NCBI GenBank assembly: GCA_017475705.1
Contig: JAFVFB010000004.1
Span: forward strand, 1-64,000
DNA: 64,000 bases
Direction of reading: 5' to 3'
DNA from: Alphaproteobacteria bacterium
Lineage (GTDB): Bacteria; Pseudomonadota; Alphaproteobacteria; RF32; CAG-239
Of this stretch, positions 1 through 9,304 are shown in pieces (position 1 is the first letter of the stretch; each line of letters starts with the position of its first letter). The translations under genes were made by a program, and so were the position numbers. Under the pieces are notes generated by a model. It was not told where the DNA came from and made no database searches. It worked only from the letters and a program-made list of their open reading frames with translations.

Positions 1-216
1 GTTCAAGAGTAGCGAGGATATGGGATACGAACTTGGGCAGGTAAGAAGCTAGTATTATCAGGGCAAAATGGTCTGAGTGAGCTCAAACCAAAAGTATCTA
101 TTTTGCCACTTCCGCGCGCCATAAGCACAAAACCATCAAAAGTGACATCTTGGTCAGCTCAAAAGAAACTTTTGCAAACACCCGCAAACATTGGGCTTTC
201 TCGCCCCCTTTAAAAC
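1..216. other. Left-edge stretch without a recognised gene
   Basis: No convincing gene is visible between the window edge and the tRNA terminator. A plus-strand frame is open from the edge to a stop at about 51 (last residues ...GYELGQVRS). It could be the 3' end of a gene lying outside the window, but it is too short to judge. The stretch is richer in G+C than typical intergenic DNA here, so a non-coding RNA cannot be excluded. I recognise no known RNA signature. Confidence 0.3.
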
Positions 217-250
217 AGAAAAAAAGAGGAAGTATATCTTCCCTCTTTTT
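217..250 (-). terminator. Intrinsic terminator after tRNA-Ile
   Basis: An AAAAAGAGG..AAG / CTTCC..CTCTTTTT stem with one bulge is followed on the minus strand by a run of T. It lies 5 bases after the CCA end of the tRNA and would end its transcript. Confidence 0.7.
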
Positions 251-254
251 ATTA

Positions 255-331
255 TGGTGGGTCCTGTAGGACTCGAACCTACGACCAGACCGTTATGAGC
301 GGCCGGCTCTAACCAACTGAGCTAAGGACCC
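255..331 (-). tRNA. tRNA with CAU anticodon, probably tRNA-Ile2 (lysidine type)
   Basis: The 77-nt cloverleaf reads on the minus strand. It has a GGGTCCT/AGGACCC acceptor stem, a D arm GCTC..GAGC, an anticodon stem GGCCG/CGGTC with loop CTCATAA (anticodon CAU), a T arm GTAGG TTCGAGT CCTAC, and an encoded CCA. The TTAGCTC start and TTGGTCG-like variable region resemble the tRNA-Ile2 whose C34 becomes lysidine and reads AUA. An elongator tRNA-Met with the same anticodon is the alternative. Promoter and partner genes are not evident. Confidence 0.85.
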
Positions 332-425
332 CCACCGCCATCCGTTCTAAGATAAATATTTTTCATAGTCAAGCACAAAATACATAATTGGGAAAACTTT
401 TCTTACCTCTTTTACACAAAAAAGA

Positions 426-454
426 TTGACAAAAAAAAATTAATTATATATAAC
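426..454 (+). promoter_or_regulatory. Sigma-70 promoter of the 115-aa gene
   Basis: TTGACA (426-431), a 17-base A/T spacer and TATAAC (449-454) are near consensus. The expected start site near 461 leaves a leader of about 38 bases with no Shine-Dalgarno, ending in AATTATG. Confidence 0.75.
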
Positions 455-498
455 AACATCGAAAAACAAGATTATTAACATATAAATAAAATTAAATT

Positions 499-846
499 AT
501 GAAACAAATTGAAATTAACGTGACTGCACATGTGAAGTTTATTCGCTTTTTTGCTGATTGTATTGCCATAAAGCTAAGCGATATTATGCTATCCCATTCT
601 GAGTGGGATGCTTTGCGTCGTCCACTGCTGAGTGCCCAACTTATCGTACGGCCAGGACGAAACACTTCGCTGACCCTTCAGCAATTTGTCTTTATCGAAG
701 TCAATGACCTCATTATCTTATCAGTTGACTACTTCCCTCAAGGTGGCAGTTTTTTCATTAAAGGATTGAAACACCTAAACACCTTTTCCCAACTGGAATC
801 TCTTCTTCAGAAAGCTGTAGACAGCAAAAAAAATTGCCCTATTTGA
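499..846 (+). CDS. Hypothetical 115-aa protein, SD-less leader
   Basis: I do not recognise the family. The product is a small, mostly soluble protein of mixed alpha/beta character with no signal peptide or membrane segment. It stands alone, with its own strong promoter upstream and a perfect hairpin terminator just after the stop codon. No Shine-Dalgarno precedes the ATG; the leader is pure A/T and ends AATTATG. The same context occurs at three other single genes in this window (starts at 42153, 44425 and 50703), which suggests a shared way of starting translation. Coding is supported by the promoter, terminator and clean frame. Function is unknown. Confidence 0.7.
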   Translation: MKQIEINVTAHVKFIRFFADCIAIKLSDIMLSHSEWDALRRPLLSAQLIVRPGRNTSLTLQQFVFIEVNDLIILSVDYFPQGGSFFIKGLKHLNTFSQLESLLQKAVDSKKNCPI

Positions 847-863
847 CATAGGGCAATTTTTTT
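826..863. terminator. Bidirectional intrinsic terminator
   Basis: A perfect 12-bp stem (AAATTGCCCTAT paired with ATAGGGCAATTT), a 5-base loop, and A and T tracts on both sides. It ends the 115-aa gene on the plus strand and the giant prepilin gene, whose stop is at 874, on the minus strand. Confidence 0.85.
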
Positions 864-873
864 AATGCCTCCC

Positions 874-3800
874 CTACCATGGATCTGTATACTTCAAAGT
901 AGGATCATTCAACCGCTTAATATAATCGGCAGGCTTATTAAAGTTCGGATATTCTCTAAAGGTTGCGCTACCCTCATTTTTCAGAGCACCAAGCTGATCT
1001 ATATCATCGACCATATTCTCCCAGCCTCCTTTAAATTTAGCTCTATCAAAATAGCAATAAACAGTGGCATGTCCTTCAATAGTATTCGTTGGCACAGGGA
1101 AAAGATTCCACACATAATTCCCGCTTAAATCATCTGCACCGGTTTGTGTAGCATTATGTTGAGTTTTAACCGGACGATTCAAGCCCCAACTAATATCCCA
1201 TTCATGTTTATCATACAAAAATCCCATATAGGCTTTCCACCCTTTCTGGCTATCAGGATCAAGAGTTGTTTTCAACCATGTATTTTGTTGGAAATAGATT
1301 GGTGTTGGAATAAAACTTTCTTCACTCCCCTCGGTTTTTTTCCAAATGGCACGTTTAGGATCATCGGTTGCCGGAGAAACACTCGCAACATGGGTTGTAG
1401 GAGAAATTCCTTCATTATCCTCAAAATTGGTCTTAAATCCCATAAACCAGCCTTCAGATTTGCTATAGATCTTACTAGAAAAGTCATCATTAAAAGACCC
1501 TTGTTCATTAATAATTTCATTATAAACCGCACTACTAACTTCCTCAAAGGCCGGATAAGCAATCTGTTCATAATGTCCACCAGCATTGCCAACCAAAGCT
1601 GCCTGCCGTTTTGAAGAAACAACCAATCTGGAATCTCCACCACGTGCTTCTTTTATCAAATCCCCTGCCACACCAATATTAAAGGAAATTGGGATAAGTG
1701 TTGCCATATTATTATACCCAGGAGGACATGAAGCATACGGCACAATACCCACATAAGCATCTGCCCATGCATCCATATTTTGACGTGTACACTCAACTGC
1801 TCCTGTCGTACCTTCATCACAGTTATTAATAACATTATAAACCCCTTTAAGAACATAATCTGGCAGAATATCGCTCAACCGCGCCCCACCGCGCGTGGTC
1901 AGCTTAATATCGTGCATAACTGAAGTATATGCGGGGTTAACCATATATTGATCATATTGCGTACCATGATCTCCTTCCCTCACAGGAACCTCTACCCCAT
2001 CAGCATTTGAGACAAAACGGTTACCCATAATATAACCATACCCTTCATTAGCCGCCCAGTTTGTATCACCACCACTACTTCTGCTTTGTTCAAGCTCAAT
2101 AGCTCCACGGCGAATATAAACCGAAGCACTATCAGAACCTTCATCTCTAGCCGCCCCTGAAACATCATATGGATTAATTTTAACCATAGCATAATAACTG
2201 TCTCCGCCACTTGGAGCCGAATAACTATCACTATCTGAGCTACCAGTTTTAGACCACACTTGAATATGCTGAGGATCAACTTCTAGCATAGCGCGTGGTT
2301 CATTATCGTTTTTACCAGCAGTATTTTCATCACCAGAAGAAACATGAATGATATTATTTCCCGTCACATGTAAAGTTCCACGCATATTGACATTGGCATC
2401 GCTTTCATCTTTTAGTGCCCCTTCTTTTCCCAGATCTGGAACGACCCGAAATGTCGGATTCACAAATTCATTTTCTTTCCACACCTCCATAGTGACATCT
2501 CTTGTCAAAACACGCGAACTATCCATATAAAATTGCGTATGCGTCAATTTTTCATCATCAGCAGCCCCTAGCTGAGCTGTCTGGACTGAAAAATGCTGCG
2601 CTTTTGCGTCAATCGTATTGGGATACCCAGCTTGAAAACTTTTATTAAAAATCATCGCATCGTTTTGAATATTGACGACACTGGAATCTCCATCTTTATC
2701 AGATGTAAAAATTTCAACTCTATCTTTACCAACCACTCGTGCCAGTCCTGCACGTCCTTCTTCACCAGGTTGAGCCGTTTGTGCTTCAAAATAATTTTCT
2801 TTAGTACCAATCTTAGCAATACCTTGGTTCATTTCCAACCCTGCGCCGGACAAATCCTCAAATCTAACTGTCGGACTTGCATTTCTTTCTCCAACATACA
2901 TCATTGTATCAACACCCTCACCAAAAGCTGCCTCATCGTCGGTAGTATCAGCATTAACAGATGATCCACCTCTAATCACCACTTTATCCGAATATGCATT
3001 CAACATACCAGTTTTGGGTGCCGTACTATACTTATCATAATTAGTAAACCCTGCATGCAACTCTCTAAAGCCTGCATCTCTAAACCATGCATGACGAGCC
3101 CATAACATATCATCCACCCATGCAGAACCGGCAACTCCAAGCGTCCAGCTACTACGGCTATAATGTTCCATCGGACTATAATCATCACCAACATTTTCGA
3201 CCATGCTTTGGTTTCCTAAGAAAGTTGCTCCCATAATGTCTGTATACCTTGACAGAATGGCTGTAGCTCCGGTCAAAGCTGAATTTTCAGTATCTCCTAA
3301 TTCACTCAAGCGAGCGCTTCCTCCTAACAAGCTATCTCCATCATCAGCAGTATAATTATAAACCCTAAGCTGACCGCCACGCAAACTGACTTTAGAACTA
3401 TCGCCATAAATCATATTGCCGGAGCTATATTTATCCTCTTCATCACCAACTGAAAAGATACGTTCATCAGCTCCTGTTCCCCAATTATTACCACTCAAAA
3501 GATGAACTTTTGCACTACCATCTTTATCGGTTGCATGCATCCAACCAGCATCTTTACCCGCGGCTAATTCTCCTCCGGCATCATTAATAAACACTTTGCT
3601 AAATTCCTCATCATTACTTCCTCCGATATAGACCGTACCGCCTTTCCTATTAATTTCAGTAGTCATATTAGGTCCGCTAGCTGCAGAATCTGGCGTATTT
3701 AATCTAAGGGTTTGATTATCCCCTTCCATCAAAGCATGAATATAGTAATCTGTTGATAATTCACCATTATTTCTATAACCACCACCTACAAGAAAATCAT

Positions 3801-4998
3801 GGTCACTACCATTAATTTCTCGAGCCTGCACAAAACCATTAATCATAGACACAATAGCATTAGGAGCCTCATCATTTATACCATTTTTAGCACTAAACAC
3901 TTCAAAATCACCATCATAATTTTCGGCTTCTTCATTATGACGTACGAACTCCATAATATCTTGACCACTACGGCCTGTTTCGCTATCATTCCGCAATCTA
4001 AAATTCTCACTTAGAGCATATAAATTACCATAAATCCAAGCTGCACCAGTATTAGCTGAAAGACCTTCCAGCGTACCACCATTTTCAAATTTATTTTCAG
4101 GCTTACCGATGTACAAATCGGCCACACTCGGATTAAAATTACAACTCTGTACCGTCGCTGTACCTTCAGAATTCAACTGTCCACGATTACAATTCGTATT
4201 TAATGTTAATTTACGCACATTAAAAATAGAATAAAATTCTTTTGATGCACCACTATAATGGGTTTCGCTATCATCATGCCCGCCCATATATAAGTCCGTC
4301 ACCATTTGGTTATGATAATCTTTTCCATCTTCTGGCAAAACGCGGTATAAAAACTTTTCACTATCCATATTAGTCATTGTAATAGGCTCAGTAGAAGTAA
4401 CTACCAGAGAATTCTCGACCAACGCATCTTCATTCATATTCATTTCACTAATCAGCGAATGATCTAGCTCCCATGCCCCACCAGTACCATATACACTCGT
4501 ATTATTATTTCTAATTTGCACCGTTCCACCGTTAGCACCAACCAACGAAGCAACACGTGCAGCACGTTTTGCCCCATTACTTTGCACAGCAGGATATACG
4601 ATATAAGAGATTAAAGAACTCTCATCATTATGTACATAAACCTCCGGCTCGCCATAAGTTTTAAGCTTACCTGGTGTATAACCAAACGGTACATATGTCG
4701 AATAAGCTTTGTCATAACAATCATTAGCCTCACTGCTACCATTATAGCATAACTTAACTGTTTGTGTGCCAGAGGAAGTGTGCTCAATCAAATCACTATA
4801 ATTCGCATAGATAAAATTTTCAATAATACTATTCATCGTTCGTGCTTGGCTCGCGACATTAATATCCTGAATTTCTTGCAGACGCTCTGCAGACTTTTTA
4901 TAAAGAGTCGGCGTAACCAACGCGATCAACCCTAGCATCGCGATAGCTTCTATCATAAGCGTTCCGCGCTGCCCGGCTATTTTTATCATATTTCTCAT
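874..4998 (-). CDS. Giant prepilin-like surface protein (1374 aa)
   Basis: The N-terminus carries a class III signal of type IV prepilins. Basic residues lead to GQRG (9-12), followed by TLMIE with Glu at +5 and then a hydrophobic helix to about residue 32; cleavage is predicted after G12. Prepilins are normally 120-250 aa, so 1374 aa is extreme. The remainder is rich in G, N, D, S and T with many short recurring G-[GA]-x-V/L turns and sparse Cys, as in beta-helical adhesins or tail-fibre-like ectodomains; this is inference. The ATG has an SD (GGGAG) 8 bases upstream. It follows the 303-aa partner gene by 30 bases in one operon. Likely role: assembled on a pilus/pseudopilus or anchored in the inner membrane as an adhesin. 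No prepilin peptidase or pilus ATPase lies in the window. Confidence 0.8.
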   Translation of the reverse strand: MRNMIKIAGQRGTLMIEAIAMLGLIALVTPTLYKKSAERLQEIQDINVASQARTMNSIIENFIYANYSDLIEHTSSGTQTVKLCYNGSSEANDCYDKAYSTYVPFGYTPGKLKTYGEPEVYVHNDESSLISYIVYPAVQSNGAKRAARVASLVGANGGTVQIRNNNTSVYGTGGAWELDHSLISEMNMNEDALVENSLVVTSTEPITMTNMDSEKFLYRVLPEDGKDYHNQMVTDLYMGGHDDSETHYSGASKEFYSIFNVRKLTLNTNCNRGQLNSEGTATVQSCNFNPSVADLYIGKPENKFENGGTLEGLSANTGAAWIYGNLYALSENFRLRNDSETGRSGQDIMEFVRHNEEAENYDGDFEVFSAKNGINDEAPNAIVSMINGFVQAREINGSDHDFLVGGGYRNNGELSTDYYIHALMEGDNQTLRLNTPDSAASGPNMTTEINRKGGTVYIGGSNDEEFSKVFINDAGGELAAGKDAGWMHATDKDGSAKVHLLSGNNWGTGADERIFSVGDEEDKYSSGNMIYGDSSKVSLRGGQLRVYNYTADDGDSLLGGSARLSELGDTENSALTGATAILSRYTDIMGATFLGNQSMVENVGDDYSPMEHYSRSSWTLGVAGSAWVDDMLWARHAWFRDAGFRELHAGFTNYDKYSTAPKTGMLNAYSDKVVIRGGSSVNADTTDDEAAFGEGVDTMMYVGERNASPTVRFEDLSGAGLEMNQGIAKIGTKENYFEAQTAQPGEEGRAGLARVVGKDRVEIFTSDKDGDSSVVNIQNDAMIFNKSFQAGYPNTIDAKAQHFSVQTAQLGAADDEKLTHTQFYMDSSRVLTRDVTMEVWKENEFVNPTFRVVPDLGKEGALKDESDANVNMRGTLHVTGNNIIHVSSGDENTAGKNDNEPRAMLEVDPQHIQVWSKTGSSDSDSYSAPSGGDSYYAMVKINPYDVSGAARDEGSDSASVYIRRGAIELEQSRSSGGDTNWAANEGYGYIMGNRFVSNADGVEVPVREGDHGTQYDQYMVNPAYTSVMHDIKLTTRGGARLSDILPDYVLKGVYNVINNCDEGTTGAVECTRQNMDAWADAYVGIVPYASCPPGYNNMATLIPISFNIGVAGDLIKEARGGDSRLVVSSKRQAALVGNAGGHYEQIAYPAFEEVSSAVYNEIINEQGSFNDDFSSKIYSKSEGWFMGFKTNFEDNEGISPTTHVASVSPATDDPKRAIWKKTEGSEESFIPTPIYFQQNTWLKTTLDPDSQKGWKAYMGFLYDKHEWDISWGLNRPVKTQHNATQTGADDLSGNYVWNLFPVPTNTIEGHATVYCYFDRAKFKGGWENMVDDIDQLGALKNEGSATFREYPNFNKPADYIKRLNDPTLKYTDPW

Positions 4999-5028
4999 CT
5001 TTGTTCTCCCTCTAAAAAGTCACACGTT

Positions 5029-5940
5029 CTAAAATCCCCTGATTTTAAACAAACAACCATCTGCACATATTTTCTTCCCTTGATTATTTATAAAATAATC
5101 TTCCTTAAAAAAGTCTTTAGGCAAAGTCCACGTACTTCTTTCTCGCAAACGTACCGGATACGGCTCCACCAATTTTCCTTCTGCATCTTGATGCTCACTT
5201 TGACTATTCCATTCGCGCTCATCTTCGGCATACACCGGTTCAAACGTAATTTTGCCATTAAACTGCCAATTATGACCATCCCACAAGATAATGCCAACAT
5301 TATCCGTATACGGCCGTTTAACAATTGCTGAATAAAAATCAAATGAAACACCACGATGAATACGATTAATAAAACGCGCATCAATTTTTTTATAGGTAAC
5401 CATATACCGACCGGAACTGCGACAACAACTTTGCGTCACATGCCCTTCTTCATCAACGGTCATCATACAATTTTCCGCATGCCCATCAGCTGTCAGCTCT
5501 GTTCCATCTTTTAAGCAAATAATTTTAGTGACCATCTCTGCCCCGTCATAGAAATGACGTCCTGCTCCAAGATAGTTTTTAGCATCTTCCTCTCCATTTT
5601 TAGCGCCGGCTCCCTGATTTCCGCCACCTTTTTCTCGCATATAGAAAGGATTTTCCGTCCCATTGGTTTCACGATAATAAAGGGTGGTATCATTCATTTT
5701 TTTCACATCAGCAAAAACCTGGTCTTCGGGCCCCACCCAAGCTGGTAGCCCCATATTTTGATAATCACCATCGGAAACACGAACCAAAACTTTATGTACG
5801 GCATCTTCTTGAAACATGAATTTGTAAACCATTGCCATAGCCTTTTTGCGAATAACATCGCGATCATAATCAGCTCGAGGAGAAAGATTATATCCATAAA
5901 TAGCAGAAATAAAGGTTGCAAGCAACATTAACAAATACAT
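5029..5940 (-). CDS. Membrane-anchored protein, partner of the giant prepilin (303 aa)
   Basis: A hydrophobic N-terminal helix (about residues 2-16) is followed by a large, probably extracytoplasmic domain of about 270 aa with several Cys (a CADGCLF motif near the C-terminus). I do not recognise the family. I chose the ATG at 5940 because GGAG sits 6 bases upstream; the longer frame to 5994 would start before the probable transcription start. It precedes the giant prepilin gene by 30 bases and shares its promoter, so it may be a minor pilin-like subunit, chaperone or assembly partner (inference). Confidence 0.65.
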   Translation of the reverse strand: MYLLMLLATFISAIYGYNLSPRADYDRDVIRKKAMAMVYKFMFQEDAVHKVLVRVSDGDYQNMGLPAWVGPEDQVFADVKKMNDTTLYYRETNGTENPFYMREKGGGNQGAGAKNGEEDAKNYLGAGRHFYDGAEMVTKIICLKDGTELTADGHAENCMMTVDEEGHVTQSCCRSSGRYMVTYKKIDARFINRIHRGVSFDFYSAIVKRPYTDNVGIILWDGHNWQFNGKITFEPVYAEDEREWNSQSEHQDAEGKLVEPYPVRLRERSTWTLPKDFFKEDYFINNQGKKICADGCLFKIRGF

Positions 5941-5989
5941 AAAGAACTCCATACATACTGATAACTGGAAACACCCATATAATAGGGTA

Positions 5990-6018
5990 AGCATATCATA
6001 ATTTCACATAAAAATCAA
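5990..6018 (-). promoter_or_regulatory. Promoter of the prepilin operon
   Basis: On the minus strand TTGATT (6018-6013), a 17-base spacer and TATGCT (5995-5990). Start of transcription near 5983 gives a leader of about 43 bases to the ATG at 5940. Confidence 0.6.
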
Positions 6019-6138
6019 GCATTTTCTATACAATCAGCAACATTTTACCACCACATATTGTTCATAACCATACAATAAGGCTTGAAAAACCCAGAAAAGC
6101 ATACTAAATTACCTCAAAGATACTAAGGGAGAAAACAA

Positions 6139-6585
6139 ATGGAAAATTCTGCACGTACACTAGCTGAAACGACCATAAAAATGCTGGGAGATAGATGGAA
6201 AGTCCAGATAATAGAATGTCTAATGAGCGGAACCAAACGTTTTGGTGAACTAAAGCGTGAACTAGGCGATATCACCCAAAAAGTTTTAACTTCTAATTTA
6301 AGAATGCTAGAAGAAAATGGCATTCTCGTACGCCACGTATACGCCCAAATTCCCCCCCGAGTAGATTATACTTTAACCAATTTAGGATATAATCTCCGTC
6401 CGGTGATAGATTCTATGGTTACCTGGGCCGAAGAATACCGTGATGCCTTAATGAATGAATTCAATCACAAACTCGAACAAGGCAAAGAAAAAATAACTGA
6501 AAGCCGCGCCATTCTCGGTAATGCCATTGAACAAGGCAGAGTAAAATTAGAGTCCAAAATCAAAGAGTTAAAAGACAGTTTTTAA
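6139..6585 (+). CDS. HxlR-family winged-helix transcription regulator
   Basis: The 148-aa product has the HxlR core: LGDRWKVQII, then FGELKRELGDIT, then LTSNLRMLEENGIL, and a wing leading to YTLTNLGYNL. Members bind DNA as dimers and often sense redox or aldehyde stress, but no conserved Cys near the N-terminus is seen here. The C-terminal 40 residues (from about 105) form an extra charged, coiled-coil-like helix beyond the usual 110-120 aa. AAGGGAG precedes the ATG at 9 bases. It diverges from the prepilin operon across a gap of about 200 bases, so it could regulate that promoter; this is inference from position only. Confidence 0.85.
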   Translation: MENSARTLAETTIKMLGDRWKVQIIECLMSGTKRFGELKRELGDITQKVLTSNLRMLEENGILVRHVYAQIPPRVDYTLTNLGYNLRPVIDSMVTWAEEYRDALMNEFNHKLEQGKEKITESRAILGNAIEQGRVKLESKIKELKDSF

Positions 6586-6623
6586 CCAAAGGATAAACAT
6601 TTCCAAACTAATACTTAAGGACC

Positions 6624-7568
6624 TTAAGCTCTTCTTGAAGCACGCTTTATTCTGTCATTAATTGCCACCCCCAATCCTTCCATAGGAATTGGTGCCATTG
6701 CAATAGCATTAAATTTTTTATTTTCATCTGCAGCACGCATAAAGGCAAACAAATTAGCCGCGGCTTCTCGTAAATCTCCTTGTGGACTAAGATTAAGCTG
6801 CGCCCCATTAAAACCAGAACCAAAAGCAATAAAAAGCTCATCAGGACGAGGATCGGTTACATTAATACGAAAAGTTTTAGCCGGCGCATAATGTCTTGAA
6901 AGTTGTCCTGGAGAAGTCGGTTTATCCGGATTTCCATCAGAAAAATAAACAGTTTCTTGTAACGCGTCTTCAAGATCTTCCTTAGTAATGCCGCCAGCTC
7001 TCAAAATTACCGCTTGAGGGGTTGTTAAGTCTAGTATCGTCGATTCCACCCCCACAGAACACGCTCCCCCGTCAAGAATAATATCCACACGCTCATCTAA
7101 ACTTTTCCATACAGCCTCAGCTGTTGTTGGCGATAAAGTCTGTGAACGGTTAGCTGACGGCGCCGCAATAGGTACACCGGCTCGTTCAATCAACTCCAGT
7201 GCTACCGGATGATTTGGGCAACGAATAGTCATCGTTGGCAATCCTGCACACACCAAATCCAAAAATGCCTGCTGAGGCTTCCTCTGCAACACAAATGTCA
7301 ATGGGCCCGGCCAAAATTTTTGAGCCAAAAATACCGCACGACTATCAGGAACAGCAAATTCATTCATCTGCTCTGCTTCAGCGATATGAGTAATAAGCGG
7401 ATTAAATGTTGGGCGTCCTTTAGCTTCAAAAATAGCAGCTACAGCACGGGAGTTGCGAATACTTGCCCCTAATCCATACACTGTCTCTGTAGGAAAAGCC
7501 ACTAACCCACCCATACGGATCATCATTGCCGCTTTACCTATATTTGCTCGCATAGCTGAAAGTATCAT
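6624..7568 (-). CDS. tsaC: L-threonylcarbamoyladenylate synthase (TsaC/Sua5)
   Basis: Makes threonylcarbamoyl-AMP from threonine, bicarbonate and ATP, the first step of the t6A37 modification of ANN-decoding tRNAs. The YrdC fold is visible: GGLVAFPTETVYGLGA near the N-terminus, KGRPTFNPL, the PSANRS...SPTT motif, and VESTI/LRAGGIT. Beyond it lies the Sua5 extension (SPGQLSRHYAP linker, then a Rossmann-like end with DRIKRASRR), giving the usual long-form size of about 314 aa. The start at 7568 has a GGTGAT SD; a longer frame to 7637 lacks one. It is transcribed alone, divergent from pepA. Confidence 0.93.
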   Translation of the reverse strand: MILSAMRANIGKAAMMIRMGGLVAFPTETVYGLGASIRNSRAVAAIFEAKGRPTFNPLITHIAEAEQMNEFAVPDSRAVFLAQKFWPGPLTFVLQRKPQQAFLDLVCAGLPTMTIRCPNHPVALELIERAGVPIAAPSANRSQTLSPTTAEAVWKSLDERVDIILDGGACSVGVESTILDLTTPQAVILRAGGITKEDLEDALQETVYFSDGNPDKPTSPGQLSRHYAPAKTFRINVTDPRPDELFIAFGSGFNGAQLNLSPQGDLREAAANLFAFMRAADENKKFNAIAMAPIPMEGLGVAINDRIKRASRRA

Positions 7569-7709
7569 AACATCACCATCAATAAAAGCCAGAAACTTAA
7601 TTTTCACCGACATTAACACGATAAAACGCATTGTCAAGGTGATTTTTTAACCTTTTTTTCACCACTTAAGACGATTATATGAGAAGGAAAATATACTTAG
7701 GAGAATAAA

Positions 7710-9185
7710 ATGACAGAGATAACCATTAACCAACCCACCAATGCTATGGTGAAAATTTTTCTATCCACTGATAACGAACAACTAAATTATGGCATAACCG
7801 GCGGTTTAATAGACCGTAGCACCTACAATAAGCTCAAAGCATTCGTTAGCCGAGAAGATGAAATTAACAGCAAAAAAGAAAACATTTTATTACTCGATAT
7901 GGTCAAGGAGGTCATCGTCCTATTACGGCCAAGTATCTACGCCTCTCCCACAGATTTACAAACTATGAGTGCAAATTTATGGCAAAAAATTAAACATTAC
8001 CCCAGCGCAACTGTTTTTTTGCGCCATTTACCCAAAACCCCATACCAAGCAAAAGATATCATGCGTGAAATGGGCTTAGGATTTGAACTCTCATCCTATA
8101 GTTTTGATAAATATCACACTCAAAAGAAGGCTACCGATTTTCCTAAATTGGAAACAATTAATTTTACGGCCAAAGAACAACTGGATAAAAAAGACTATGC
8201 ACCAACAGCAGCACTAGCCAACGCAGTTCGTTATGCTCGAGATTTAACCAATGAACCCTCAAACGAACTAACACCAGAAATTTACGCTAATGATATCAAG
8301 CGTTTAGAGCATTTAGGATTAAAAGTAACTATTATGAACAAAACCGAATTAAAGAAAAAAGGCTTCAATATGCTACTTTCCGTAGCCCAAGGTTCAATCA
8401 ATGAGCCCTATGTCTGCATCATAGAATATAATGGCAATAAAAAGCAAAAAGGCTATGATGTCGCATTGGTCGGCAAAGGCGTTACCTTCGATGCCGGTGG
8501 CATATCCTTAAAACCCGCCAATGGTATGTGGGATATGAAACAAGATATGGCTGGCTCTGCCGTTGTGGTAGCAAGCTTAAAAGCGGCCGTTCAACAAAAA
8601 CTGAATTTGAACCTTGTCGGCATTGTCGGTTTGGTAGAAAATATGCCCTCCGGAACAGCAACCAGACCAGGTGATATTGTCACCTCTCTATCCGGTAAAA
8701 CCGTAGAAATATTAAATACCGATGCAGAAGGGAGACTAGTTTTAGGTGATTGCTTAACCTATGTAGAAAAAGAATATAAGCCTGAGCGAATTATCGACAT
8801 AGCCACTTTAACCGGTGCAATTGTAGTTGCCTTAGGAGATGAAATGGCAGGACTATTCTCTAATGATGATGTCTTATCAGAACTCTTAACCATAGCCGGC
8901 GAACAAAGTGGCGAGGAATTATGGCGTTTCCCCATCAACGACAGATATCGTAAAAAGGTAAAATCTGACATTGCCGATTTAAAAAACATCTCTGAAGGTA
9001 GATCTGCCGGCTCAATAACTGCGGCTTGCTTCTTAGAAAACTTCTTACCCAACAAAACACCTTGGGCCCATTTAGACATCGCCGGTATGGATATGTTTTC
9101 AAAACCAAAACCGATGTATACCAAAGGTGCTTCTGGCTTTGGCGTATTATTGTTAAACAAGTTTCTCAGAAACTTAGAAAAATAA
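7710..9185 (+). CDS. pepA: Leucyl aminopeptidase, M17 family (cytosol aminopeptidase)
   Basis: Cytoplasmic dizinc/manganese exopeptidase that removes N-terminal residues in peptide turnover. At 491 aa it matches full M17 enzymes. The catalytic C-terminal domain shows VGKGVTFDAGGISLKP (metal-binding K256) and the NTDAEGRLVLGD signature (D338, E340, R342). A strong SD (TAGGAG) precedes the ATG, and a hairpin terminator follows. In Enterobacteria PepA also binds DNA; nothing here tests that. No frameshift or missing ligand is seen. Confidence 0.96.
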   Translation: MTEITINQPTNAMVKIFLSTDNEQLNYGITGGLIDRSTYNKLKAFVSREDEINSKKENILLLDMVKEVIVLLRPSIYASPTDLQTMSANLWQKIKHYPSATVFLRHLPKTPYQAKDIMREMGLGFELSSYSFDKYHTQKKATDFPKLETINFTAKEQLDKKDYAPTAALANAVRYARDLTNEPSNELTPEIYANDIKRLEHLGLKVTIMNKTELKKKGFNMLLSVAQGSINEPYVCIIEYNGNKKQKGYDVALVGKGVTFDAGGISLKPANGMWDMKQDMAGSAVVVASLKAAVQQKLNLNLVGIVGLVENMPSGTATRPGDIVTSLSGKTVEILNTDAEGRLVLGDCLTYVEKEYKPERIIDIATLTGAIVVALGDEMAGLFSNDDVLSELLTIAGEQSGEELWRFPINDRYRKKVKSDIADLKNISEGRSAGSITAACFLENFLPNKTPWAHLDIAGMDMFSKPKPMYTKGASGFGVLLLNKFLRNLEK

Positions 9186-9192
9186 AGTTATC

Positions 9193-9222
9193 AAAAAGAG
9201 GGGGAGATTTTTCCCCCTCTTT
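9193..9222 (+). terminator. Intrinsic terminator of pepA
   Basis: AAAGAGGGGGA paired with TCCCCCTCTTT around a short T-rich loop, 8 bases after the pepA stop codon. Confidence 0.85.
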
Positions 9223-9240
9223 CAGGAAAGGCAGTTATAC

Positions 9241-9269
9241 TTGACAATCAGTATAAAATTTTATATAAT
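9241..9269 (+). promoter_or_regulatory. Consensus sigma-70 promoter
   Basis: TTGACA (9241-9246), a 17-base spacer and TATAAT (9264-9269): a perfect consensus match about 35 bases before the ATG of the 278-aa gene. It probably also drives trmJ. Confidence 0.85.
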
Positions 9270-9304
9270 ATAGACTATAGTCAACCAATTACGGGAGAAA
9301 AGCA

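Noticed and set aside
1144-1614. Plus-strand open frames inside the giant prepilin gene (such as 1144-1614 and 2593-2964)
   Set aside because: They lie antisense to a clearly coding gene, lack SDs and have composition typical of antisense shadows.
5941-5994. Longer start for the prepilin partner (5994)
   Set aside because: It would begin at the promoter -10 region (5990-5995), before the transcription start, and has no SD.
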